From: DASQYE01 sp036389315
GTDB lineage: Bacteria; Acidobacteriota; Blastocatellia; Pyrinomonadales; Pyrinomonadaceae
Assembly (NCBI GenBank): GCA_036389315.1
Contig: DASVQF010000031.1
Coordinates: 62,001-126,000 of the forward strand
DNA length: 64,000 nucleotides
Direction: 5' to 3'
Part shown: positions 48,243 through 56,355 of the stretch, piece after piece
Layout of the letters: every line of letters begins with the position of its first letter
Position numbering within the stretch: position 1 is the stretch's first letter
Program-made: the position numbers and the translations under genes
Notes under the pieces: model-generated
Databases searched by the model: none
What the model was told of the DNA's origin: nothing
What the model saw: only the letters and a program-made list of their open reading frames with translations

Positions 48243-49127
48243 TTGAGCGTACTCGTCGATAAAAACACGCGCCTGGTGGTGCAGGGCATCACGGGTAAAG
48301 AGGGAACCTTTCACACTAAGCAGATGGTCGAGTACGGGACGAACGTCGTCGGCGGAGTGACGCCCGGCAAAGGCGGAAGCCTCCACGAAGGCATCCCCGT
48401 CTTTAACACGGTGGAGGACGCCGTGCGCGAGGCCGGGGCCAACGCTTCCGTGATCTACGTGCCGCCGCCGTTTGCCGCCGACGCGATCATGGAGGCCGCA
48501 GACGCCGGGCTGCCGCTCGTCGTCTGCATCACTGAAGGCATCCCCGTCCTTGATATGGTCAAGGTCAAGGAGTACCTCTCGGACAAGGCGACACGCCTGA
48601 TTGGGCCCAACTGCCCGGGCATCATCTCGCCCGGCAAGTGCAAGATCGGCATCATGCCGGGCCACATCCACCGCGAGGGACGAATCGGGGTGGTCTCGCG
48701 CTCGGGGACGCTGACCTATGAAGCCGTGGGCCAGTTGACGGCGCTCGGCCTGGGCCAATCAACGGCCATAGGCATCGGCGGCGACCCCATCGTCGGCACG
48801 ACTCATGTGGACGCGCTCGCGCTCTTTCAGGCAGACGACGAAACGGACGGCATAGTGATGATCGGCGAGATCGGCGGCACGGCCGAAGAGGATGCTGCCC
48901 AGTTTGCCCGCGACAACGTGCGCAAGCCGATAGTCGCTTTCATCGCGGGCCAGACGGCCCCGCCCGGCCGCCGCATGGGCCACGCGGGCGCGATCATCGC
49001 CGGAGGCAAAGGCACTGCCGCCGAGAAGATGAAGGCTCTGGAAGAGGCAGGCATCCGCGTCGTCCACTCACCAGCAGAGATCGGTGCGGCCATGCGCGAC
49101 GCGCTCGGCGCACAGGCAACAGCTTAA
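48243..49127 (+). CDS. sucD: Succinate-CoA ligase (ADP-forming), alpha subunit
   Basis: A 294-residue subunit. Motifs are VQGITGKEGTFHTKQM, GGVTPGKGGS, IGPNCPGIISPG, GVVSRSGTLTYE and the phosphorylated His in RRMGHAGAI. It forms the CoA-binding and phosphohistidine half of succinyl-CoA synthetase with SucC. Start is TTG at 48243 with AAAGGAG 9 bases upstream. ndk follows after 21 bases, so sucD-ndk are likely co-transcribed. Confidence 0.96.
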   Translation: MSVLVDKNTRLVVQGITGKEGTFHTKQMVEYGTNVVGGVTPGKGGSLHEGIPVFNTVEDAVREAGANASVIYVPPPFAADAIMEAADAGLPLVVCITEGIPVLDMVKVKEYLSDKATRLIGPNCPGIISPGKCKIGIMPGHIHREGRIGVVSRSGTLTYEAVGQLTALGLGQSTAIGIGGDPIVGTTHVDALALFQADDETDGIVMIGEIGGTAEEDAAQFARDNVRKPIVAFIAGQTAPPGRRMGHAGAIIAGGKGTAAEKMKALEEAGIRVVHSPAEIGAAMRDALGAQATA

Positions 49128-49148
49128 ACCGGAATCCGAAATCGAATC

Positions 49149-49565
49149 ATGGGTAACCTGACATTTGGCATTATCAAGCCCGACGCCGTGCGCGGCGGGA
49201 AGGTGGGGCAGATCATTCAACGCATCACGGACGCCGGCTTTCGTATCCGCGCGATGAAGTTGATTCACATGACGCTCGCGGAGGCCGAAGGCTTTTATGA
49301 AGTCCATCGCGAGCGCCCTTTCTTTCCGGAGTTGACGCAATTTATGTCTGGCGGGGCGGCCGTGGTGATGGCTTTGGAGAAGGAGGGCGCGGTCAAAGCC
49401 TGGCGTGATCTGATGGGCGCGACCGACCCGGCCAGGGCCGACGAGGGAACGCTCAGGCGCGAGTTCGGCGCGTCGGTCGGCGAGAACGCCGTCCACGGCT
49501 CGGACTCTGAGGAGAACGCGGCCATAGAGGTCTCGTATTTCTTCAGCCGCCTTGAGCTGGTCTGA
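49149..49565 (+). CDS. ndk: Nucleoside diphosphate kinase
   Basis: A 138-residue kinase of standard length. TFGIIKPDAV at the start, PFFPELTQFMSGG, and the active-site His in ENAVHGSDSEENA define the family. It balances NTP pools by transferring the gamma phosphate through phosphohistidine. The GTP/ATP link to succinyl-CoA synthetase makes the sucD-ndk pair sensible. Confidence 0.96.
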   Translation: MGNLTFGIIKPDAVRGGKVGQIIQRITDAGFRIRAMKLIHMTLAEAEGFYEVHRERPFFPELTQFMSGGAAVVMALEKEGAVKAWRDLMGATDPARADEGTLRREFGASVGENAVHGSDSEENAAIEVSYFFSRLELV

Positions 49566-49579
49566 AAGAGGGCGCGCTC

Positions 49580-49767
49580 ATTTCAAATAAGCCGCCGACG
49601 ATCAAGCCTCGGGTGGCGCGGGCCGCGCCTCTGGGGCCGCTCGCGCGTCTCACCGCAACGCGCGTGCCCGTTGCGGCGTCTTCCGGGTCATCGTCGGCCT
49701 CTCGCCGCTCGTCGCAGGGCTCTTGATTCTCCTCCTCGCATTAGTCGTCTATTGGCGGCTGATGTAA
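49580..49767 (+). pseudogene. Possible frameshifted remnant of a small membrane protein gene
   Basis: From ATT at 49580 one frame reads SNKPPTIKPRVARAAPLG and then degenerates. Another frame ends with the convincing single membrane helix VIVGLSPLVAGLLILLLALVV, then YWRLM and TAA at 49765-49767. Joining them needs a frame change around 49640-49690. Neither frame has an ATG or a clear binding site. It may be a decayed gene or chance; the rest of the ndk-to-49823 gap shows nothing else. Confidence 0.3.
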
Positions 49768-49822
49768 AATCAGTCTTGTCAGTAACAGAAGGTAATTTTA
49801 AAAGTAAGGATAAGGAAAGAGC

Positions 49823-50725
49823 ATGAAACGTTGCCCCTCGTGCCAGCGCACCTATGAGGATGATTCGCAGTCCTTTTGTATGAACGACGGCACGCCGCTC
49901 ATCAGCGAAGCGCCCCCCTCTTCCCTCGATAAGACTATGATGTCGGGCTCGCTCGGCGCGCCGCCGCCGCAGACCTACAGCCCGACGCCGGGCGCTCCGC
50001 AAGGCGACTGGGCCACGCCCGCCTGGCCGCCCAATCCGACCTGGCAGCAGCAGCCCGGCGCAGGGATGGGCCAACCCCCCGTGCAGAAGAAGAGCAAGCT
50101 GCCGTGGATTCTGGCCGGGGTGGCGGTGCTTTTGATCGGCCTGCTGGGTATTGGCGGCATCGCGGCCTACTTCATACTGAGCGGCGTGAAGGAGGAGAGC
50201 AACAGACGGGGCATAGGCTTCAACGCCAATAAGAACGACAAAGAGGAGAACTCGAATTCGAGCAGTAGCAGCACGGCCTCCACGAATGCGAACACGAGCG
50301 ATCACTCGCACGATAATATGAACGCGGGTTCAACGAGCGAAGTGCCGACCGACAAGGAGCTTGTGACCAAGCAGTTGTATGATCTGGAATACGCCTGGTG
50401 CGCCGCCGACCTGAAGGCCGACAAGGCCGCGATGGATCGCATCCTCGCCACGGAGTTTGTCGTCACCAACCAGGACGGGACGACGATGAACAAGCAGCAA
50501 TACCTCAGCCAGATGAAGCCCGATCAATACAACAGGACGTGCACCTATAGCGACTTCTCGCTCGGCCAGAGCGGCAACTACGCCGTCATCATCGGCTACA
50601 ATACGGTCAAGGGACGCGACGCCAACGGGCCGTTCACGGAACGCTCGAAGTTCACAGACACCTTCATCTGGCGCGACGGGCGCTGGCAGGCCACGGCCTC
50701 GAAATCACAAGTGGTCAGTAAGTAG
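49823..50725 (+). CDS. Zinc-ribbon membrane protein with DUF4440/SnoaL-like C-terminal domain
   Basis: A 300-residue protein in three parts. The N-terminal zinc ribbon is CPSC...FCMNDGTPL. A Pro-rich linker leads to one membrane helix (ILAGVAVLLIGLLGIGGIAAYFIL), then a Ser/Asn-rich spacer. The C-terminal domain (about 180-300) is of the NTF2/SnoaL type with LEYAWCAADLKADKAAMDRILATEF and DTFIWRDGRWQAT. This combination recurs in the group; function is unknown. The ribbon is likely cytoplasmic and the SnoaL-like domain periplasmic. AAGGA lies 9 bases before the ATG. Confidence 0.8.
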   Translation: MKRCPSCQRTYEDDSQSFCMNDGTPLISEAPPSSLDKTMMSGSLGAPPPQTYSPTPGAPQGDWATPAWPPNPTWQQQPGAGMGQPPVQKKSKLPWILAGVAVLLIGLLGIGGIAAYFILSGVKEESNRRGIGFNANKNDKEENSNSSSSSTASTNANTSDHSHDNMNAGSTSEVPTDKELVTKQLYDLEYAWCAADLKADKAAMDRILATEFVVTNQDGTTMNKQQYLSQMKPDQYNRTCTYSDFSLGQSGNYAVIIGYNTVKGRDANGPFTERSKFTDTFIWRDGRWQATASKSQVVSK

Positions 50726-50743
50726 GACAGGGGTTTTAGTCTT

Positions 50744-51265
50744 ATGTCAATCATCAGCGACGTTATCGAATCCACCAAGGCGATCATCAAGGGCATGAGC
50801 GTCACCTTCTCTTATATCCCGAAAGAGAAGTGGACGGTCGAGTATCCGGACGAGCCCGTGACGATGCAGCCGCGCTATCGCGGCCAGCACTTGCTGCACG
50901 TTGACGAGCGCGGGAAAGAGAAGTGCGTGGCCTGTTTCCTGTGCGCCGCCGCGTGCCCTTCGGACTGTATCTACATCATCGCGGCCGACGACCCGCGCCC
51001 GCCCGAGGAGCGCACGGGCGTCGAAGAGCGTTACGCAGATGTCTACAACATAGACTACGGTCGCTGTATCTTCTGCGGCTACTGCGTAGAGGCTTGTCCG
51101 AAGGACGCCATCACACACGGTTACAACTTCGAGCTGTCGGTCTACAGCCGCGCCGACCTCTTAAAGACCAAGGACGACCTGCTCATCACCAAGCAGGTGC
51201 AGTCGAAGAACTACCGCGTCGCCTCCTCGGACGAAGATGTCAACTCGGAATACAAAGAAGTCTAA
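50744..51265 (+). CDS. nuoI: NADH-quinone oxidoreductase subunit I (NuoI), isolated gene
   Basis: A 173-residue ferredoxin-type subunit. Two [4Fe-4S] motifs are present: C61-x2-C64-x2-C67-x3-C71 (CVACFLCAAAC) and C108-x2-C111-x2-C114-x3-C118 (CIFCGYCVEAC). The N-terminal amphipathic part docks on the membrane arm. It passes electrons within complex I. No other nuo gene is in the window, so this is either a dispersed or an extra copy. The B7 hairpin begins 5 bases after the stop. Confidence 0.9.
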   Translation: MSIISDVIESTKAIIKGMSVTFSYIPKEKWTVEYPDEPVTMQPRYRGQHLLHVDERGKEKCVACFLCAAACPSDCIYIIAADDPRPPEERTGVEERYADVYNIDYGRCIFCGYCVEACPKDAITHGYNFELSVYSRADLLKTKDDLLITKQVQSKNYRVASSDEDVNSEYKEV

Positions 51266-51269
51266 GAGC

Positions 51270-51358
51270 AGGGATGAGGGCTGAGGGATGAAAAAGCTTG
51301 AGTCTTTATTCAATTGATATATCACTCAAACCAATTCATCCCTCAGCCCTCAGCCCTT
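51270..51358. repeat. Heptamer-armed hairpin, GGGATGA type (copy B7)
   Basis: The left arm AGGGATGAGGGCTGAGGGATGAA (51270-51292) matches the right arm 51335-51358 as a perfect complement. The interior has AAGCTTGAGT and ACTCAAA pairing. It ends 7 bases before the cyclase ATG. Confidence 0.85.
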
Positions 51359-51365
51359 CCTTGTT

Positions 51366-53231
51366 ATGGGCCAAAGAGAATTCCATTACCGTTGGGAACA
51401 CGATCTGGAGTCGAGCCCGGAAGAGCTGTGGCCGCTCGTGGCCGACACCAACCGCTTCAATCGTGATACGGGCGTGCCGGCCGTGGAGGTTGACCGGCAG
51501 GCCGCCGCGTCGGGTGCGCGGGGGAAGCGCCTGCGACTGTTCCTGATGGGCCTGGCCGTGGAATGGATCGAGCAGCCGTTCGAGTGGATCAGGCCGTATC
51601 GCTTCGGCGTCGTGCGCCAGTACACGAAGGGGCCGCTCTCGGAGATGCGCGTGCTGGTCGAGCTAAGGCGGCGCGCGGACGGCGGCACGCACCTCATCTA
51701 TGAAGTGTGGGCCCAGCCTAAGAACCTGCTCGGCGCGGCGGCCATCCCCGTGCAGATCGGATTGATTAGCCGCCGCAGGTTCGCCCAGACCTTGCGGCGT
51801 TACGACAAGCTGGCGCGCGAGGGCCGCCAGCCCATCTATGCCGAGACCACGGCGAACTTCGCGCAGGGCGGACGCGCTCGGCTCGCAGTCCTGAGCGACA
51901 AGCTGATCGCTCAGGGCGCAGACCAGCTCTTTGTCCGCAAGCTCGCCGAGATGATCGAGCAGGCGGACGATATTTCGCTGGCCCGGCTGAGGGCTTACGC
52001 GCTGGCCGATTACTGGGGCGTCGAGCGGCGCACGGCCCTTGAGGTCTGTTTGTGGGCCACGCGCGTGGGGCTCTTGGACTTGCAGTGGGACTTGCTCTGC
52101 CCGCACTGTCGCGGCGCGGCGCAGACCAGCCGCTCGCTCACAGGCATCCAATCGCAGGTCTATTGCGAGTCCTGCGACGTGGACTTTACGGTCAACTTCG
52201 AGAACTCGGTCGAGTTGACCTTTCGTCCCAATCAGGGCGTGCGCCGCGTCGAGAGCCGCTCCTTCTGCATCGGCGGCCCACAGGTCACTCCGCATATAGT
52301 GGCCCAACAACTGCTTGAGCCCGGCGCTGAGGAGACGCTTCATCTTCCGCTCGAAGAGGGACGCTACCGCCTGCGAAGCCCAGGCGTGCCGGGCGAGCAG
52401 TTTTTAAGAGTCTCGGCCGAAGGAGAGAAGGAAGCACGCTTGCGCGCGACCGACGAAGGTTGGGCCAGGGAAGAGATAACCATGACGAGCGCGCCCGTGC
52501 TCATCTTTGAGAACGCCACGGGTGACGAGCGGCTCTTTGTGCTTGAGCGCACGGCCTGGAGCGATCAGGCTGCGACGGCCGCCGAGGTCACGGCCCTTCA
52601 GGTCTTCCGCGACCTCTTCTCGAACGAGGCGCTCAGGCCCGGCGAGCAGATTTCGGTCGGAACCCTGACCATTCTCTTCACAGACCTGCGCGGCTCCACG
52701 CAGCTCTACAGAGAGATCGGCGACGCCCCCGCCTTCGGGCGCGTGATGAACCACTTCGACGTGCTGCGCGAGGCGATTCGCAGCGAGGACGGCGCGCTCG
52801 TCAAGACCATCGGCGATGCCGTGATGGCAGTCTTTCGTCGCCCGGCGGGCGCGCTGCGCGCTATCCTCAAGGCGCAGGCGACGCTCGCTGCTCCGCCCGA
52901 CGGGATGCTGCCGTTGATGCTCAAAGTGGGGATTCATTCGGGCCCATGCATCGCCGTGACGCTCAACGAGCGGCTGGACTACTTCGGCTGCACGGTCAAC
53001 ATGGCCGCGCGCCTGGAAGGTCTCTCGACGGGCGGCGACGTGGTTATCTCGGACGCCGTTCACTCCGACCCGGAGGTCGCAGAGATGCTCTTGAGCCCCT
53101 CCTGCGAACTCACGGCCGAACCGTTCGAGGTCAGGCTCAAGGGCTTCGACGAAGAGCGCTTCGAGCTGTGGCGCGTCGCGCAGAAGAATGCCGCCACTGC
53201 CGCAGCCGAAGCTGCGCCCATGCAAGCTTGA
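51366..53231 (+). CDS. Class III adenylate cyclase with SRPBCC-like N-terminus and zinc ribbon
   Basis: A 621-residue protein. The N-terminal 150 residues resemble an SRPBCC lipid/steroid-binding fold, and a CPHC...CESC zinc ribbon lies near residues 245-270. The cyclase domain has metal-binding Asp residues in LFTDLRGST (about 438) and IGDAVMAVF (about 482). Lys in VKTIGD and Asp in LDYFG favour ATP, so cAMP is the likely product. There is no Shine-Dalgarno; the ATG follows the B7 hairpin by 7 bases. A cNMP-binding membrane protein is encoded 1.3 kb downstream. Confidence 0.88.
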   Translation: MGQREFHYRWEHDLESSPEELWPLVADTNRFNRDTGVPAVEVDRQAAASGARGKRLRLFLMGLAVEWIEQPFEWIRPYRFGVVRQYTKGPLSEMRVLVELRRRADGGTHLIYEVWAQPKNLLGAAAIPVQIGLISRRRFAQTLRRYDKLAREGRQPIYAETTANFAQGGRARLAVLSDKLIAQGADQLFVRKLAEMIEQADDISLARLRAYALADYWGVERRTALEVCLWATRVGLLDLQWDLLCPHCRGAAQTSRSLTGIQSQVYCESCDVDFTVNFENSVELTFRPNQGVRRVESRSFCIGGPQVTPHIVAQQLLEPGAEETLHLPLEEGRYRLRSPGVPGEQFLRVSAEGEKEARLRATDEGWAREEITMTSAPVLIFENATGDERLFVLERTAWSDQAATAAEVTALQVFRDLFSNEALRPGEQISVGTLTILFTDLRGSTQLYREIGDAPAFGRVMNHFDVLREAIRSEDGALVKTIGDAVMAVFRRPAGALRAILKAQATLAAPPDGMLPLMLKVGIHSGPCIAVTLNERLDYFGCTVNMAARLEGLSTGGDVVISDAVHSDPEVAEMLLSPSCELTAEPFEVRLKGFDEERFELWRVAQKNAATAAAEAAPMQA

Positions 53232-53249
53232 GCCTGTCTACACGCCCCG

Positions 53250-53939
53250 ATGATGCCGCTTTTAGAAACTCGCGAAGTCTCAAAAATCTACCAGATGGGG
53301 ACGACCACCGTGGCTGCGCTCGACCACGTCTCGATCAAAGTCCTGGAAGGCGAGTTCGTCGCCATACAGGGCACTTCGGGCTCGGGCAAGTCCACGCTGC
53401 TTAACATGCTGGGCGGGCTCGATCATCCGACGAGCGGCGAAGTCCTCTTCGATAGCAGTTCGCTCGGGCCATTCACGAAAAGAGAGATGGCGCACTATCG
53501 CCGCCACTCGGTCGGGATGATCTTTCAGAACTTCAACTTGATTCCGACGATGACGGCCGCAGAGAATGTCCGCCTGGCCCTAGCCTTCGGCGGATTGCGC
53601 GGACGCCAGCGAGAGGAGCGGACTGAGGAGTTGTTGGGCCGAGTCGGCCTGGCCGGTCGCCTTGAGCACAGGCCGTCGGAGCTGTCGGGCGGCGAGCAGC
53701 AGAGAGTCGCCATCGCGCGCGCCCTGGCCAATCGCCCGCGCGTGCTGCTGGCGGACGAGCCGACGGGCAACCTGGATTCGACGCGGGCCCAGGAGCTATT
53801 GACCTTGCTGCGCGAGATGGTCGCGCGCGACTCTTTGACCGTGCTCATGGTCACGCACGATCAAGAGCTGGCCGCGCGCTTCGCCGACCGCATAATCTTT
53901 ATGAAAGACGGCCGCGTCATCTCAGACAAAGCACAATAG
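53250..53939 (+). CDS. ABC transporter ATP-binding protein, MacB/LolD type
   Basis: A 229-residue ATPase with Walker A GTSGSGKST, signature LSGGEQQR, Walker B VLLADEPTG and the H-loop MVTHDQEL. It has the length and tone of LolD/MacB-type ATPases that work with FtsX-like permeases. The likely partner, an FtsX/MacB permease, is at 57308, separated by four other genes. It follows the cyclase by 18 bases. Confidence 0.92.
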   Translation: MMPLLETREVSKIYQMGTTTVAALDHVSIKVLEGEFVAIQGTSGSGKSTLLNMLGGLDHPTSGEVLFDSSSLGPFTKREMAHYRRHSVGMIFQNFNLIPTMTAAENVRLALAFGGLRGRQREERTEELLGRVGLAGRLEHRPSELSGGEQQRVAIARALANRPRVLLADEPTGNLDSTRAQELLTLLREMVARDSLTVLMVTHDQELAARFADRIIFMKDGRVISDKAQ

Positions 53940-53950
53940 AGGACACAAAG

Positions 53951-54523
53951 ATGAGCGAAACAGAGAATCAAAATGTTAATGCGACGCCGCGCAGGGAAGT
54001 GGCGACGCTCGGCGGCGGCTGCTTCTGGTGTACGGAGGCCGTGTTTGACGAGCTGAAGGGAGTGGAGCGGGTCGAGTCCGGCTATTCGGGCGGCACGACT
54101 GTGAACCCGACCTATCAAGAGGTCTGCTCGGGGACGACCGGCCACGCGGAGGTCGTGCGCGTGACCTTTGACCCGCAGGTCATCTCGTTCAAGGAGATAC
54201 TGCAAGTCTTCTTCAGCGTGCATGACCCGACGACTTTGAATCGTCAGGGCGCGGATGTCGGCACACAGTATCGCTCCGTCATCTTTTATCATACGGACGA
54301 GCAGCGGCGCGTTGCCGAAGAGGTTATCCGTGAACTCGACGCCCAAAAAATCTGGGATGGGCCCATCGTGACAGAGGTCGCCCCCGCCGAGGCGTTCTAC
54401 GAGGCGGAGGACTATCACCAGGAATATTTCCGCTCGAACGCCGCTCAGCCCTACTGCCGCATGGTCGTCGCCCCGAAGGTCGCAAAGTTCCGGCAATACT
54501 ATCGCGAGAAGCTGAAGCGTTAA
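53951..54523 (+). CDS. msrA: Peptide-methionine (S)-S-oxide reductase MsrA
   Basis: A 190-residue reductase. The catalytic Cys is C24 in GGGCFWCTEAVFDEL, and GYSGG, the GHAEVV segment and the DYHQEYFRSN motif are all present. It repairs methionine S-sulfoxide in proteins. It starts 11 bases after the ABC ATPase gene and is probably in the same operon. Confidence 0.95.
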   Translation: MSETENQNVNATPRREVATLGGGCFWCTEAVFDELKGVERVESGYSGGTTVNPTYQEVCSGTTGHAEVVRVTFDPQVISFKEILQVFFSVHDPTTLNRQGADVGTQYRSVIFYHTDEQRRVAEEVIRELDAQKIWDGPIVTEVAPAEAFYEAEDYHQEYFRSNAAQPYCRMVVAPKVAKFRQYYREKLKR

Positions 54524-54576
54524 GCCGCAGGGTCAAGCTCGCGGCGCTCGCCTGCGCTTCTGATGAGGTGATTACG

Positions 54577-55464
54577 ATGTCAACAACTACTGCTCCCTTG
54601 ATGACGCTTGAGGCGCTCAGAAGCGTGCCGCTCTTCGCCTCCCTGGACGACGCGGCGGCGAGCGAGCTGCGCTCGCTGCTGAGGGTGGTCGAAGCGCCGC
54701 AGGAGACCGTGCTCTTCAATCACGGCGACGCGGGCGACCGGATGTACCTGATCGAGAGCGGCCGCGTGCGCATTCACGTTCTGGACTCGACGGGCCATGA
54801 CGTGACGCTGGCGGAGCTGGCGGGCGGCGACTTCTTTGGCGAGATGGCTCTGCTCGACGGCAAGTCCCGTTCGGCCGACGCGACGGTCGTCGAGTCGGCG
54901 CGCCTCGCCATTCTCTCGCGCGACGAGTTTCTCTCTTTCGTGCGTCGTAACCCGGACGTGGCGCTTGAGATGCTGAGCGCGATTACGGACAGGCTGAGGC
55001 GGACGGACGAGTTGCTGCGCCAGCGTGTCTCGCGCAACGTCAACGACGAGGCCGCCGCCCGCATGACTCTCTCAGACCGCATGGCCGACTACTTCTCGAA
55101 CTTCGCCGGTAGCTGGACGTTCTTTATCGCCTCGCTCGGTTTGATTCTGGTCTGGGTGCTTTTGAACGCGTGGCTGCTCGGCAGCAGCCAGTTCGACGCC
55201 TATCCTTACAACCTGCTTGACCTGGTCTTCGGCATCGTCGCCGGTCTTCAGGCCCCGATCATCCTGATGGCCCAGAATCGCCAGTCGAATCAGGATCGCC
55301 TGCGCGCTGACATAGACTTTCAGATCAACCTGAAGAACGAGCTTTCGCTCGCAGAGGTCTTGCGCCGCTTGGACGTGCTTGAGAGCGAGCGCCTGCCCAT
55401 CCTCTTCAAGGAGCAGAACGAGCGGGTCGCCTCCGTGCTGCGCCCGGCATCGAACGCAGACTAA
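54577..55464 (+). CDS. Cyclic-nucleotide-binding domain fused to DUF1003 membrane protein
   Basis: A 295-residue protein. Residues 1-125 form a CAP-type cNMP-binding domain (FNHGDAGDRMYLIESGRVRI, GDFFGEMALLDGKSRSADATV); GEMALL plus R-A is the phosphate-binding cassette. Residues about 170-280 match DUF1003, with two helices (FIASLGLILVWVLLNAWLL and LLDLVFGIVAGLQAPIILMAQNR). Binding of cAMP could alter the membrane part. ATG 54577 has GAGGT 8 bases upstream. Its proximity to the cyclase suggests a shared signal path. Confidence 0.87.
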   Translation: MSTTTAPLMTLEALRSVPLFASLDDAAASELRSLLRVVEAPQETVLFNHGDAGDRMYLIESGRVRIHVLDSTGHDVTLAELAGGDFFGEMALLDGKSRSADATVVESARLAILSRDEFLSFVRRNPDVALEMLSAITDRLRRTDELLRQRVSRNVNDEAAARMTLSDRMADYFSNFAGSWTFFIASLGLILVWVLLNAWLLGSSQFDAYPYNLLDLVFGIVAGLQAPIILMAQNRQSNQDRLRADIDFQINLKNELSLAEVLRRLDVLESERLPILFKEQNERVASVLRPASNAD

Positions 55465-55505
55465 GCGCCGCCAGCCTCTTCCCGGAGCTTTCTCCGACGC
55501 CCGGT

Positions 55506-55535
55506 TTGCTACGAGCCGCGCGCGACCGTTACAAT
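55506..55535 (+). promoter_or_regulatory. Predicted sigma-70 promoter
   Basis: TTGCTA (55506-55511), 18-base spacer, TACAAT (55530-55535). It precedes the HAD hydrolase gene. Confidence 0.45.
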
Positions 55536-55596
55536 ACTCGCCACGTTACAACCTGAATTCTTCGGAGAGATTGCTGAAGGCTTACGGCCGAGCTTC

Positions 55597-56310
55597 ATGA
55601 TTCAAGCCATATTTTTCGACTTCAACGGCGTCATCATCGACGACGAGCCGCTGCAACTGAAAGCTTATCGCGAGGCTTTCAACTCCTATCAGATCACCAT
55701 TGCGGATGAAGATTATTACAGCCTGCTCGGGACGGACGACAAAGCCTTCGTGCGCGCGACCTTCGAGCGCGCCGGAAAGAGGCCCGCAGGGGAGACGCTG
55801 GCCGCCGTCATCGAGCGCAAATCGGAGCTGCATCGCGCCGCGATCAAGGACTCGCTGCCGCTCTTTCCCGGCGTCGTCACTTTCGTCAAGGCCGCGAGCC
55901 GCGAGTTTGCGCTCGGGGTCGTCAGCATGGCCCGCCGCGTAGAGATAGACGATGTGCTTGAACGCGCCGGTCTGGACACGAAATTCACGGTCATCGTCAG
56001 CGCCGAGGACGTGCAGGCCCATAAGCCAGACCCTTGCTGCTACGAGCGCGCCTTCGAGCTGCTGAACGAGAAGCGGCGCGAAGAGCGCCAGCTCCCGCTC
56101 CTGCCCGAGGAATGCCTGGTTGTAGAAGACGCGCCGCCCGGCATCGTGGCCGGACGAGCCGCCGGGATGCGTACGCTCGGCGTGACCAACACCGTCACGG
56201 AAGAGGCCCTGCGCGCGGCCGGCGCGGAAGTCGTCACCGCGAGCCTAGCCGATTGGACGACCGACGCCGTCCGTCACGTCTTTTCCAAAGGGATGAAGGC
56301 GACAAGGTGA
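55597..56310 (+). CDS. HAD-family hydrolase, beta-phosphoglucomutase-like
   Basis: A 237-residue HAD protein with cap domain. The nucleophile motif is FFDFNGVIIDDEPL, in which the second Asp (general acid/base of DxDx) is Asn. Motif II is VVSMAR, motif III is KPDP, and motif IV is VVEDAPPG. Such DFNGV proteins form a recognised side branch and may be phosphatases with altered chemistry. Substrate unknown. The end of the gene, KGMKATR and stop, overlaps a degenerate repeat arm (B8). Confidence 0.85.
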   Translation: MIQAIFFDFNGVIIDDEPLQLKAYREAFNSYQITIADEDYYSLLGTDDKAFVRATFERAGKRPAGETLAAVIERKSELHRAAIKDSLPLFPGVVTFVKAASREFALGVVSMARRVEIDDVLERAGLDTKFTVIVSAEDVQAHKPDPCCYERAFELLNEKRREERQLPLLPEECLVVEDAPPGIVAGRAAGMRTLGVTNTVTEEALRAAGAEVVTASLADWTTDAVRHVFSKGMKATR

Positions 56311-56352
56311 AGAACGGATGAAAGCCGAGCTGCTTTTCCTTCATCATTTCTT
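56291..56352. repeat. Degenerate heptamer hairpin (copy B8)
   Basis: GGGATGA-AGGCGAC-AAGGTGA-AGAACGGATGAAAGC faces GCTTTTCCTTCATCATTTC, giving a partial stem with the AGCT core. It lies at the end of the HAD gene and 3 bases before the next ATG. Confidence 0.5.
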
Positions 56353-56355
56353 GCT

